This document shows, piece after piece, positions 1 to 8,227 of a stretch of DNA of 64,000 nt. The notes beneath the pieces were generated by a model. The model saw nothing but the letters and a program-made list of their open reading frames with translations. It made no database searches and was not told where the DNA came from. Numbering within the stretch: the first letter of the stretch is position 1; every line of letters starts with the position of its first letter. The translations under genes were made by a program, and so were the position numbers. Origin of the DNA: Pelagibius sp050043265 (GTDB taxonomy: Bacteria; Pseudomonadota; Alphaproteobacteria; Kiloniellales; Kiloniellaceae); NCBI GenBank assembly GCA_050043265.1, contig JBHJIR010000025.1, forward strand, positions 1 to 64,000. The letters are read 5' to 3'.

Positions 1-43
1 GTCGTCGCCATGTGCAGGGTCTTCGTCTGCCGTTATCTGCCGG

Positions 44-62
44 CCCCTGCGATTGGCAGGGG
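44..62. terminator. GC-rich hairpin downstream of the ynjBCD-type operon
   Basis: CCCCTGC and GCAGGGG form a perfect 7-bp stem around a 5-nt loop about 100 nt past the last gene of the minus-strand ABC operon. No T tract follows on the minus strand, so terminator function is only an inference. I see no other gene or RNA in positions 1-165. Confidence 0.3.
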
Positions 63-165
63 TGCGGCGGGGCGTTTTCCCTCGCCAGGCTACGCCTTGC
101 CGGGCCGACAAGAACGGCCGCCGAAAAGCGCCCTCAGGTCGGGTAATGCCGGTGCGCAGGGGGGC

Positions 166-888
166 TCAGGTGAGGCCGCGCGGGCGGTGGCCGCGGCCGG
201 CCGGCCGCGCGCCCAGGATGCGCCCGTCGGCGTCGATCTGCAGGCGCGGGCCGCCGGCATCGGCAGCGTCCTGCGGGTCGTGGGTGACCAGCAGGGTCGG
301 CAGGCCCTGGGCGCGGGCGTGGTCGAAGACGAAGCTGCGGAAGCGCGCCCGCAGGGCGACGTCCAGCTTGGCGAAGGGTTCGTCCAGCAACAAGGCGCGC
401 GGCTGTGACAGCAGTGTGCGCAGCAGGGCGATGCGGGCGCGCTGGCCGCCGCTCAGCGTCGTCGGGTCGCGGTCGTAGAAGGCCAGCATGTCCGCCTCGG
501 CCAGCGCTGCTTCGATGCGTTCGCGCCGGGCCTTGCGCCCGCGCACCGACGGCGGCAGGCCGAAGGCCAGGTTGCCGGCGACCGACAGGTGCGGAAACAG
601 CAGGTCGTCCTGGAACAGGATACCGACGTGGCGCGCCTCGGGCGGTCTGGCGGAGACGTCTTCGCCGTTCAGCAACACACGTCCGCGGCCGCTCAGCGCG
701 GGAGCGAGGGTGCCGCAGATCAGCGCCAGCAGGCTGGACTTGCCGCAGCCGCTGGGCCCCATGACGGTGACCACCTCGCCGGGCGGCACGGTCAGGCTGA
801 CCGGCCCGATGATGCGCCGCTCGCCGTGCAGGATCTCCGCCTGGCTGAGGGTCAGTCCGTGTTCGGGGCTGATGTCGATGACGCTCAT
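166..888 (-). CDS. ynjD: ABC transporter ATP-binding protein, YnjD type
   Basis: This 240-residue ATPase should power the importer encoded just upstream. It has a Walker A at residues 44-51 (GPSGCGKS), a Q-loop near 93, the LSGGQ signature at 145-149, Walker B LLLDEP at 166-171 and a switch histidine in LVTHD near 203. It is the third gene of a substrate-binding protein/fused permease/ATPase operon with the E. coli ynjBCD gene order. The substrate of that family is not established, so none is assigned. Its ATG lies inside a 14-bp tandem repeat that also holds the stop codon of the permease gene. Confidence 0.85.
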   Translation of the reverse strand: MSVIDISPEHGLTLSQAEILHGERRIIGPVSLTVPPGEVVTVMGPSGCGKSSLLALICGTLAPALSGRGRVLLNGEDVSARPPEARHVGILFQDDLLFPHLSVAGNLAFGLPPSVRGRKARRERIEAALAEADMLAFYDRDPTTLSGGQRARIALLRTLLSQPRALLLDEPFAKLDVALRARFRSFVFDHARAQGLPTLLVTHDPQDAADAGGPRLQIDADGRILGARPAGRGHRPRGLT

Positions 889-920
889 CGTGATTTGCTC
901 ATGGTCGCGTGCTCATGCGG
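883..920. repeat. 14-bp tandem repeat at the ynjC/ynjD junction
   Basis: Units begin with GCTCAT at 883, 897 and 911, exactly 14 bp apart; the third is partial. On the coding strand each unit carries ATGA, the usual overlapping stop/start. The first copy met by transcription holds the TGA of the permease gene and the last holds the ATG of the ATPase gene. The repeat therefore separates two genes that probably once overlapped. Confidence 0.7.
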
Positions 921-2610
921 CCTGGATCCGCAGCTTGCGGCGCAGGGCCAGCGGTTTGGGCAACGCCAGCGCGGCGGCGAAGGCGAGCAGCGGCAGCAGC
1001 GCCTGCAGGAAGGCGTAGACACCCATCACCCGGCGGTCTCCTCCGGCGGACAGGCCGACGGCTTCGGTCGTCAGAGTGGCGAAGCGCCCGCCGCCGGCAA
1101 ACAGGGTCGGCAGGTATTGTGTCACGCTGACGGCGAAACCGCCAGCCAGGGCGCACAGGACGGGACGCAGCAGCATCGGCAGCTTGACCTGCCAGAACAC
1201 CCGGTTCGGCCGGGCGCCGAGGCACAGCGCGGTGCGCGCGTAACGCTCGTCGAGGGCGCGGTAGGGATCGCCCAAAGTGAGAAACACATACGGCAGCACG
1301 AACAACAGGTGGCTCCACACCAGGGCGATCCAGGTGGCGTCGATGCCGGTCTGGATGGCCAGCACCTGGGCGCCGAACAGGAAGGCGACCTGCGGCACCA
1401 GCAGTGGCACGTAGAGCAGCCACAGGACGCGGTTGGAGAGGGTGAGACCGCGGCGCTGTTCGTTCTCCAGGCAGCCGAGCGCCAGCAGCAGGGCGATTGC
1501 GGCGGCGGCCAGTCCGGTGACCAGGGTGGTGCCGGTGATCGCGAGCAGCGATGGCGCCTGGTGTGCCCAGGTGTCCAGGCTGAGGCTGCTGGGCCAGGCA
1601 TCGGGGTAGCGCCAGCGCCGGGTCACCGACCATAGCGCCAAGCCCAGCAGGCCGGCAGCGGCCAGGGCGACCAGCCCCTGCACGAGGCCGGCGGCGACCA
1701 GGCGGGGCAGGCGGCCGTCGCCGCCGCGTCGTCCGCCGGCGATCCAGGCCCGGCCCAAGCCTTCGGCGGCGACCTCGCCGAGGCGCCACAGGCCGATGCC
1801 GGCGATGACGATCAGCAACTGCAGGCAGGCCCCGGCGGCGGCGACGAAGCGCATCGACAGATCGGGGTCGTTGAACCAGCGCAGCACCTGCACCGCGAGC
1901 GGCGGCGGGGTCAGCGGCGCCAGGATCAGCGCCATGTCGACGACGGAAAGCGCATAGGCCAGCACGGCGTAGAGCGGCAGGCGGATCTGCCGGTAGACCG
2001 CCGGCAGCACCGCCTTCAGCCAGGCGGTGACCGGGCCGTAGCCGAGGGAACGGGCAACCGCCAGGCGCTCCTCGGCGCGCACCTGTTCCAGGGCCGCCAG
2101 GGTCATCAGCAGCAGGAAGGGTACTTCCTTGATGATCAGGCCGAGAGTCAGCGCCAGGCCGTTGGCGTCCTGCACGGTGGCGACGTCGGGCGGCAGGTCC
2201 CAGCCGGTCGCCCAGGGCGACACCAGGCGCACCAGCCAGCCGCTGGGCGCGATGAGGAAGGCGAGGCCCAGGGCGACGGCGGCATGGGGCACCGCGATCA
2301 GCGGCGCCATCAGGCCGCGGACCGCGAGGATCAGGCGGCCGCCGTGGCAGGCGGCGAGGAAGATCACGGTGAGGAGGAAAGCGGAGACGGTCGCCAGGAA
2401 CCCGGAGATCAGCGTCAGCCGCAGCGACTCAGCGAGACCCGGCTGGGCGAACAGCGTCGTCCAGGGCGCCAGCGAGAACGTATCGCCGCCCAGGCTCGGG
2501 AAATAACCGAAGGCGGGTAGCCAGGTGCCGATCAGTCCCGCGATCACCGGCGCCAGGAACAGCGCCAGGGTGAGGCCGGGCAGAAATCTCAGCAGGCCGC
2601 GGCGGTGCAT
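913..2610 (-). CDS. ynjC: ABC transporter permease, fused two-domain YnjC type
   Basis: This 565-residue protein is almost entirely hydrophobic helices and is about twice the usual permease length. It reads as two fused binding-protein-dependent permease halves, each with an EAA-like cytoplasmic loop (roughly residues 160-200 and 450-490). It should form the whole membrane channel with the adjacent ATPase. It starts 15 nt after the substrate-binding protein gene and ends next to the ATPase gene, so the three genes are one operon. The YnjC assignment rests on the fused architecture and gene order; the transported solute is unknown. Confidence 0.82.
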   Translation of the reverse strand: MHRRGLLRFLPGLTLALFLAPVIAGLIGTWLPAFGYFPSLGGDTFSLAPWTTLFAQPGLAESLRLTLISGFLATVSAFLLTVIFLAACHGGRLILAVRGLMAPLIAVPHAAVALGLAFLIAPSGWLVRLVSPWATGWDLPPDVATVQDANGLALTLGLIIKEVPFLLLMTLAALEQVRAEERLAVARSLGYGPVTAWLKAVLPAVYRQIRLPLYAVLAYALSVVDMALILAPLTPPPLAVQVLRWFNDPDLSMRFVAAAGACLQLLIVIAGIGLWRLGEVAAEGLGRAWIAGGRRGGDGRLPRLVAAGLVQGLVALAAAGLLGLALWSVTRRWRYPDAWPSSLSLDTWAHQAPSLLAITGTTLVTGLAAAAIALLLALGCLENEQRRGLTLSNRVLWLLYVPLLVPQVAFLFGAQVLAIQTGIDATWIALVWSHLLFVLPYVFLTLGDPYRALDERYARTALCLGARPNRVFWQVKLPMLLRPVLCALAGGFAVSVTQYLPTLFAGGGRFATLTTEAVGLSAGGDRRVMGVYAFLQALLPLLAFAAALALPKPLALRRKLRIQAA

Positions 2611-2625
2611 GGTCTGCGGCTTCCT

Positions 2626-3855
2626 CTAGCGGGCGTAGCGCCGCTGCCAGTCGGCCTCGATGCGGGTCATCCACGACGGATGCGGCTCCAGCAGCGTCGG
2701 GCCGAGCGCCTCCGGCGGCAGGGTGGCGATGCCCAGCGGCAGCATGTCGAAGAGGTGGCGTTCGCCGTCGCTCAGCTTGGCCATGGAGAGCACGGTCGGA
2801 TCGCCCCAGGCCTCCGGATTCTGCTTTACCGCCTGGGCCGCGGGGCTCATCAGGAAGTTGGCGACCACCATCGCCCCTTCGGCAGCGTTGGCATTGAAGG
2901 GGATGGCGACGAAGTGGGTGTTGCCGATGGTGCCCTTGTCGAACACGAAGCTGCGGACCGTGTCGGGCAGCAGGTTGTTGGCGATGGCGGAGGAGGCCTC
3001 GCCGGGATTGAACGATAGCATGATGTCGACCGCGCCGTCGTCGCGCAGCTGGCGCTGCGCCTGGCCGTTGGCCGGGAAGATCTCGCCGCCGCGCCACAGC
3101 TGCGGATGCAGAGCGTCGAGGTATTCCCACAAGGGGCGCGTCGCCTGCTCCACCTGGGCGTCGCTCTCCACCGGCTTTTGCAGGAAGGCGGGGTCGGGCG
3201 CCAACTCGATCAACACCTGCTTCAGGAAGGTGGAACCGAGAAAGTCCGGCGGCGCCGGATAGGTGAAGCGGCCGGGGTGCGCCTTCGCCCAGGTGAGCAG
3301 CTCGGGGATCGAATGGGGCATCGCCTCGACGCGCGCGGTATCGTAGATGAAGTTCAGCTTGGCCATGCCCCAGGGCGCTTCCAGGCCGTCGGTCGGCACG
3401 GTGAAGTCCACCAGGGTGCTCGGCTTGTCGTCGAAGTCGACGAGTCGGAAATTAGGCAGCGCCTGGGTGAAGGGACCGTACAGCAGGTTCTGCGCCTTCA
3501 TGGCGGCGAAGTTCTCGCCGTTGATCCAGATGAGGTCGATGGAGCCGCCTTCCTTCTTGCCGGCGGTGCGCTCGGCCAGCACCCGGGACACCGCATCGGC
3601 GGTGTCGGCCAGCTTCACTTGCTTCAGGGTGATGCTGTATTCCTCGCGCATCTTGTCGCCGACCCAGGCGATGTAGGCGTTGATACGCGCGTCGCCGCCC
3701 CAGGCGTTCCAGTAGACGGTCTGGCCCTTGGCGGCCTCGACGATCTCCGGCCAGGTGCGGGTCTCGGTGCCGCCCTCCGCCGGCCCACTAAGCCCTAGAG
3801 CGGTCACCAGGGCGGCAAGCAGCATGGAAAACAACGGCAGGCGGCGGCGGATCAT
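2626..3855 (-). CDS. ynjB: ABC transporter substrate-binding protein, YnjB type
   Basis: The 409-residue product begins with a Sec-type signal peptide (MIRRR followed by a hydrophobic stretch to about residue 27) and continues as a family 1 extracellular solute-binding fold. It should capture the solute in the periplasm for the fused permease. An AGGGAG ribosome site sits about 10 nt before the ATG. It is the first gene of the operon and is followed directly by ynjC. The start region also holds repeated TTGCCC motifs (about 3875-3906). It ends in TAG, one of several ordinary TAG stops in the window. Confidence 0.83.
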   Translation of the reverse strand: MIRRRLPLFSMLLAALVTALGLSGPAEGGTETRTWPEIVEAAKGQTVYWNAWGGDARINAYIAWVGDKMREEYSITLKQVKLADTADAVSRVLAERTAGKKEGGSIDLIWINGENFAAMKAQNLLYGPFTQALPNFRLVDFDDKPSTLVDFTVPTDGLEAPWGMAKLNFIYDTARVEAMPHSIPELLTWAKAHPGRFTYPAPPDFLGSTFLKQVLIELAPDPAFLQKPVESDAQVEQATRPLWEYLDALHPQLWRGGEIFPANGQAQRQLRDDGAVDIMLSFNPGEASSAIANNLLPDTVRSFVFDKGTIGNTHFVAIPFNANAAEGAMVVANFLMSPAAQAVKQNPEAWGDPTVLSMAKLSDGERHLFDMLPLGIATLPPEALGPTLLEPHPSWMTRIEADWQRRYAR

Positions 3856-3992
3856 CTGAGGCTTTCTCCCTGTTTTGCCCGTCGGGGCAAGGACTTTCGG
3901 GCAAGGAGAGGAGCCTACAAGGCGCTCCCGGCCCTGTCATCCACGGGGCCGGGGCGATCACGCGGTGTTTATTGGCCCGAAAGCGGTGGGCT

Positions 3993-5180
3993 TCAGGCGT
4001 CGAAGACGATCGGCAGGGTCAGCGGGCCGGTATTGCCGCTGTCGGGCAGCCATTCGGCGGGCCCGTCGGGCCGCGGGTTCTTCAGCCGCGGCGGCAACAG
4101 AGTCAGCGCCACCGCCATGTCGGAGCGCGCGATGGCGTGGCCCAGGCAGTGGTGGATGCCGCCGCCGAAGCCGAAGTGGCGTTTGCGCTCGGCGGTGATG
4201 TCGAAGCCGGGAGCGAAGACCTCCGGCTGGGTCGCCGCGACTCCCGACAGCAGGTGCAGCGTGGTGCCGTTCTTGATCTCGATGCCGCCGTAAGTGAAGT
4301 CCGCCGTCGCCTCGCGGCTGACCCAGGTGATGGTAGGGCGCATCCGCATCACTTCCTCGACCGCCTTGGGCGCCAGGTCCGGGTCCTCGGCCAGCATCGC
4401 CCACTGGGCCGGGTGGTCCAGGAACATGGCCATGCCGAGACCCAGCTGGTTGCGGGTCGTGTCGATGCCGGCGGAGATCAGCAGCACGATCATGTCGCGC
4501 AGTTCGTCGTCGCTGAGGCGGTCGGCATCCTCGCTGGCCGCCACCAGGGCCGACATGAAGTCGTCGCCGGGCAGCGAGCGGCGCCCGGCCACCAGCTGGT
4601 CGGCGTAGTCGAACATGCCGGCCGTTGCCGTATTGACCCGCTCCTCGTGCTGTTTGAAGGAGACGCCGAGGGCGAGGCCCATTTCGGAGGCGAGATGCAG
4701 CAGGTGCGGCGCTTCTTCCTGCGGCAGGCCCAGCATCAGGCACAGGATGCGCGTGGCGTAGGGGTTGGCGAAGGCCGCCATGAAGTCGCACCGGCCGTCC
4801 GCCGCGAAGTCCTCGATCAGCGTGGCGGCCATGGCCTCGAACTGCGGGCGCAGGGCCTCCAGCAGCTTGGGCGAGAAGGCCGGGTTCACCAGCTTGCGCA
4901 GCCGCGAGTGATCCTTGCCCTCGGTGACCAGCATGGAGCGGCCCCACCAGTCGGCGAAGGGTCCGCTGACCTTGTTGAGCGCCGGCCAGGCGTGGCTGCC
5001 CTGGCGCAGCAGCGGATGGCGCAGCAGCTCGCCCATTTCGCGGTGGCGCAGCACGGCCAGGCCGTAGGGCGTGCGGGCGCACCAGCTCCTGGCGCGCGCC
5101 TCGGCCACTTCCGGCGCGCGCAGCGAAAAGCCGGGATCGTCCATCGGCAGGAAGGGAAGGTCCTCAAGCACGGTTTCCAT
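3993..5180 (-). CDS. cytochrome P450
   Basis: This is a complete 395-residue soluble class I bacterial P450. The I-helix oxygen-binding motif AGIDTT lies at 237-242, the K-helix ExxR (EVMR) at 276-279 and the heme-ligand loop FGFGGGIHHCLGHAIAR puts the proximal cysteine at residue 345. It should need a ferredoxin and reductase, neither of which is in this window. It starts 54 nt after a glutamine synthetase-family gene on the same strand, so the three genes probably form an operon. P450 plus GS-like genes are known from mycobacterial cyclic amine degradation; a related amine substrate here is an inference. GGAGAAAG precedes the ATG. Confidence 0.93.
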   Translation of the reverse strand: METVLEDLPFLPMDDPGFSLRAPEVAEARARSWCARTPYGLAVLRHREMGELLRHPLLRQGSHAWPALNKVSGPFADWWGRSMLVTEGKDHSRLRKLVNPAFSPKLLEALRPQFEAMAATLIEDFAADGRCDFMAAFANPYATRILCLMLGLPQEEAPHLLHLASEMGLALGVSFKQHEERVNTATAGMFDYADQLVAGRRSLPGDDFMSALVAASEDADRLSDDELRDMIVLLISAGIDTTRNQLGLGMAMFLDHPAQWAMLAEDPDLAPKAVEEVMRMRPTITWVSREATADFTYGGIEIKNGTTLHLLSGVAATQPEVFAPGFDITAERKRHFGFGGGIHHCLGHAIARSDMAVALTLLPPRLKNPRPDGPAEWLPDSGNTGPLTLPIVFDA

Positions 5181-5234
5181 CGGCTTTCTCCTCGGCCTCA
5201 GCCTATCACGCCAGGCGGTCCGTAGTGCCGTCCC

Positions 5235-6701
5235 TTAGGGCAGGCAGTTCATGTAGGTATCGATATCCCAGTTGGAGACCGTGTGGTTGAAACGCTCCCA
5301 CTCGTCGGTCTTGTATTCGTGGTACAGGCGGTACATATCGCCGGGCATGGCGCCCTTGATCACCGCGTCCTTGGACAGCGCCTCCAGCGAGGCGCCCAGG
5401 GTCATCGGCAGCTTGGCGACCTGCTTGCCCTCTTCCATGGCGGCATAGATGTTGCGCTCTTCCGGCTTGCCGCAGGGAATTTCGTTGGTCAGGCCGTCGT
5501 CGCAGGCCTGCAGGATGGCGCCGGCCATCAGGTAGGGGTTCACCATGGAATCGACGGAGCGGAACTCGAAGCGCCCGGGCGCCGAGATGCGCAGGCCGGT
5601 GGTGCGGTTCTGGAAACCCCAGTCCTTGAACACCGGCGCCCAGAAGCCGGTGTCCCACAGGCGGCGGTAGGAGTTCACTGTGGAACACCCGATCGCCGTC
5701 ATGGCGTCCAGGTGTTTCACGATGCCGCCGATCGAATGCTGGCCGACGATGCCCGGCATCTGCGGATCGTCGCCTTCGGGCATGAAGGTGTTCTCGCCGC
5801 CGCTGACGTAGCTGAACACCGCGTCCATGGCGGCGCGCCTCTTCTGGCCCAGCGGTTTCACATGGTCTTCGCCGCCGCGCCACAGCGAGATGTTGTGGTG
5901 GCAGCCGGAGGCCGAGACGCCCATGAAGGGCGTGGTCATGAAGCAGGCGAGGAGATTGAACTCGCGCGCCACCTGGGCGCAGATCTGGCGGTAGGTGGAC
6001 AGCCGGTCGGCGGTGCGCAGGCAGTCGTCGAAAGTGAAGTTCAATTCGAGCTGGCCGGGGGCGTCCTCGTGGTCGCCCTGGATCATGTCCAGGCCCATGG
6101 CACGGGAATACTCGATCACCTTCATGTAGACGGGCCGCAGGCTCGCGAACTGGTCGATGTGATAGCAGTAGGGCCTGGTGACGCCGCCGTCGGGATTGCC
6201 GTTCTCGTCCTTCTTCAACCACATCATCTCCGGCTCGACGCCGCTGCGCAGCTGCAGGCCGTGTTTGTCCTGGAAGGCTTGGTGCAGGCGGCGCAGATTG
6301 CCGCGGGAATCGGAGGTGAGGAAGGCGCCGGGGTTCTCGCGTTCCTCGCGGTTACGGAACAGCGTGCACCACAGGCGTGCGACGCGCTTGTCCCAGGGCA
6401 GCTGGCAGAAGCTGTCGACCTCGGGGATGCCGACCAGCTCGGCGGCTTCCGGTCCATAGCCCATGTAGCGTCCGTGACGATTGACGAAGAGGTTTACCGT
6501 CGCGCCGTAGACCAGCTGAAAGCCCTTCTCCGCGATGCTCTCCCAGTGATCGGCGGGGATGCCCTTGCCGCAGATGCGTCCGGTGACGGAGACGAACTGC
6601 AGGTAGAGGTACTCGATGCCTAACTCGTCGATCATCTTGCGGACTTCGGCGACCTGGTCGGCGCGGCCCGGCGCATCGACGAAGGCTTCTAGATCGGTCA
6701 T
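5235..6701 (-). CDS. glutamine synthetase-family gamma-glutamyl ligase (GlnT/GMAS-like)
   Basis: The 488-residue protein keeps the glutamine synthetase catalytic elements: ExE metal ligands in GVEPEMMW, GDHEDAPGQLE, the SGCHHNISLW loop, NSYRRL and FEFRSVDSMVNPYL. An N-terminal beta-grasp segment covers about the first 110 residues. It should activate glutamate with ATP and join it to ammonia or an organic amine. Divergence from GlnA and its setting suggest an amine such as methylamine or a xenobiotic amine (inference). A second GS-like gene lies 33 nt upstream and a P450 gene 54 nt downstream. No PII or uridylyltransferase gene accompanies it. Confidence 0.85.
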   Translation of the reverse strand: MTDLEAFVDAPGRADQVAEVRKMIDELGIEYLYLQFVSVTGRICGKGIPADHWESIAEKGFQLVYGATVNLFVNRHGRYMGYGPEAAELVGIPEVDSFCQLPWDKRVARLWCTLFRNREERENPGAFLTSDSRGNLRRLHQAFQDKHGLQLRSGVEPEMMWLKKDENGNPDGGVTRPYCYHIDQFASLRPVYMKVIEYSRAMGLDMIQGDHEDAPGQLELNFTFDDCLRTADRLSTYRQICAQVAREFNLLACFMTTPFMGVSASGCHHNISLWRGGEDHVKPLGQKRRAAMDAVFSYVSGGENTFMPEGDDPQMPGIVGQHSIGGIVKHLDAMTAIGCSTVNSYRRLWDTGFWAPVFKDWGFQNRTTGLRISAPGRFEFRSVDSMVNPYLMAGAILQACDDGLTNEIPCGKPEERNIYAAMEEGKQVAKLPMTLGASLEALSKDAVIKGAMPGDMYRLYHEYKTDEWERFNHTVSNWDIDTYMNCLP

Positions 6702-6734
6702 GTCACCCGGATTCCTTTGCGTCAGAGAATGAAG

Positions 6735-8099
6735 TCAGAGCGTTTCCAGATAGCGCGCCCGCTCGAAGGCCGAGACGTGGGCATAGAAGGCGGTGGCTTC
6801 CGCCGCGCACCAGGCGGCGTAGTGGTCGACGAAGGCGGCCCCGAAGATCGCGCACGCCGGCTTGGAGGCGGCAAGGCGCCGGGCCGCCTCTTCCAGCGAC
6901 GTCGGCAAGACGCGGCCTTTCGGCACGCGGGCGAGGCGCCCGTTGCCCTCGACCGGCGCACCGGGATCGGCAGCGGTCTCGCTGCCCCACAGGCCGGCGC
7001 CCAGCACCATGGCCGCCGCCGTGTGGGGCGCGACGTCGGCGCCGGGCAGGCGGAACTCGAAGCGGGTTTCCTCGGGGCTGTGGGCGACGACGCGCACGCC
7101 GCAGGAATAGTTGCCGAGGCCCCAGGTGGCCGAGCGCGGGGCCCAGTTGCCGGGCCTGAGGCGTCGGTAGGCGTTCACCGTCGGCGCGAACATGCCCATG
7201 AGGTCCGGGGTCAGCGTGGTGAGTCCGCCGAGGAAGGCCTTGGCGGTGGTGCTGAGTCCCTGCTGGTCCTTGGCATCGTGGAATACCGGCTGGCCGCGCA
7301 TGGACCGCAGCGAGACGTTGATGTGGCCGCACAGGCCGGGGAAGCCGTCGTCGAGCTGCGCCATGAAGCTGGCGGTCAGGCCGCGCTGGCGGGCCAGCGC
7401 CTTGGTGAAGATCTTGAACAGCGCGGCGTCGTCCGCGGCCTTCAGGAAGGGCGAGGGCCCCAGCGAATATTCGAAGCAGCCGGGCCCCAGCTCGGCGCAG
7501 TGGTGGTCCAGGTCGATGCCGGCGGCCAGCAGGCCGGCGTGGATCTCGGCCAGGAAGTCCGCGTCGGCGGCGGGCGATACGCCGGACCAGCAGCGGTTGT
7601 GGGCGAAGGCGGGGTCGAGCCCGCGCCAGCCCTTGGCGCGCAGGCTGGCGCCGTCCTCTTCCAGATAGATGGTCTCGAACTCGAAGCCGCCGAGCGCCTG
7701 GAAGCCCATCTGCTCGGCCTTGTCCAACTGCGCCTTCAGCGTCGCGCGCGGCGAGATGGCTTGGCTGGGCCCGCTGTAGTCGGCGATGGCCAGGTTGGCG
7801 TCCGGTTCGAAGGGATAGGGCCGCAGGCTCGTGGGATCGACCGTCACCGGCTCGTCGACGAAGCCCTTTTCGGTAAAGCAGGTCTCGTCGTGCAGCCAGT
7901 AGGGCAGCGCGTCGATGAAGGCCCAGCCGTTCTGCCGGTAGGCGTCGAAAGCCTTGCGCGACAGCCGCTTCTCGCGGAACGCGCCGGTGAAATCGAAGAT
8001 GCCCAGATGCACCGGCCCGTTCTGCACGGGTTCCTTCGGCGCCCGCGCCGCCTTGCCGCTACCGCCCCCTGCTTTCGCCACCTTGTCCCTCGTCTCCAT
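6735..8099 (-). CDS. glutamine synthetase-family protein, divergent second paralog
   Basis: The 454-residue product is a GS homologue that differs clearly from its downstream neighbour. Recognisable parts are GGFEFETIYL, HCAELGPGCFEYSL, LCGHINVSL, NAYRRLRPGNWAPRS and RFEFRLPGADVAPH, so the ATP/metal site looks intact while the substrate loops differ. It starts with about 28 low-complexity basic residues. It is the first gene of the GS-GS-P450 unit. The two ligases could act on different amines or form a hetero-oligomer; the sequence does not decide. A strong inverted repeat lies directly upstream of the ATG. Confidence 0.78.
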   Translation of the reverse strand: METRDKVAKAGGGSGKAARAPKEPVQNGPVHLGIFDFTGAFREKRLSRKAFDAYRQNGWAFIDALPYWLHDETCFTEKGFVDEPVTVDPTSLRPYPFEPDANLAIADYSGPSQAISPRATLKAQLDKAEQMGFQALGGFEFETIYLEEDGASLRAKGWRGLDPAFAHNRCWSGVSPAADADFLAEIHAGLLAAGIDLDHHCAELGPGCFEYSLGPSPFLKAADDAALFKIFTKALARQRGLTASFMAQLDDGFPGLCGHINVSLRSMRGQPVFHDAKDQQGLSTTAKAFLGGLTTLTPDLMGMFAPTVNAYRRLRPGNWAPRSATWGLGNYSCGVRVVAHSPEETRFEFRLPGADVAPHTAAAMVLGAGLWGSETAADPGAPVEGNGRLARVPKGRVLPTSLEEAARRLAASKPACAIFGAAFVDHYAAWCAAEATAFYAHVSAFERARYLETL

Positions 8100-8101
8100 G
8101 A

Positions 8102-8148
8102 CCTGTGTTTCATCACAGTTGATTTACTTTATCATCAGGAAACACAGG
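8102..8148. promoter_or_regulatory. operator-like dyad upstream of the GS/GS/P450 operon
   Basis: CCTGTGTTTC (8102-8111) and GAAACACAGG (8139-8148) are perfect 10-bp inverted arms. A smaller CTGTG-N6-CACAG dyad overlaps the left arm (8103-8118). The spacer is AT-rich in otherwise GC-rich DNA. The element ends 3 nt before the ATG of the first GS-like gene, so a bound protein should block its expression. The regulator is not identifiable from the sequence. Confidence 0.6.
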
Positions 8149-8227
8149 AGTCACGGCCCCAGCGCGGCGGGGACGCAAAAAATCGGCCTATTTCATATGC
8201 TTACGTATGGGATGCGGCCGTACGGCT

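Noticed and set aside
44..62. Riboswitch or thiamine-type leader near the ABC operon
   Set aside because: It is a simple hairpin at the 3' side of the operon, with no conserved aptamer sequence.
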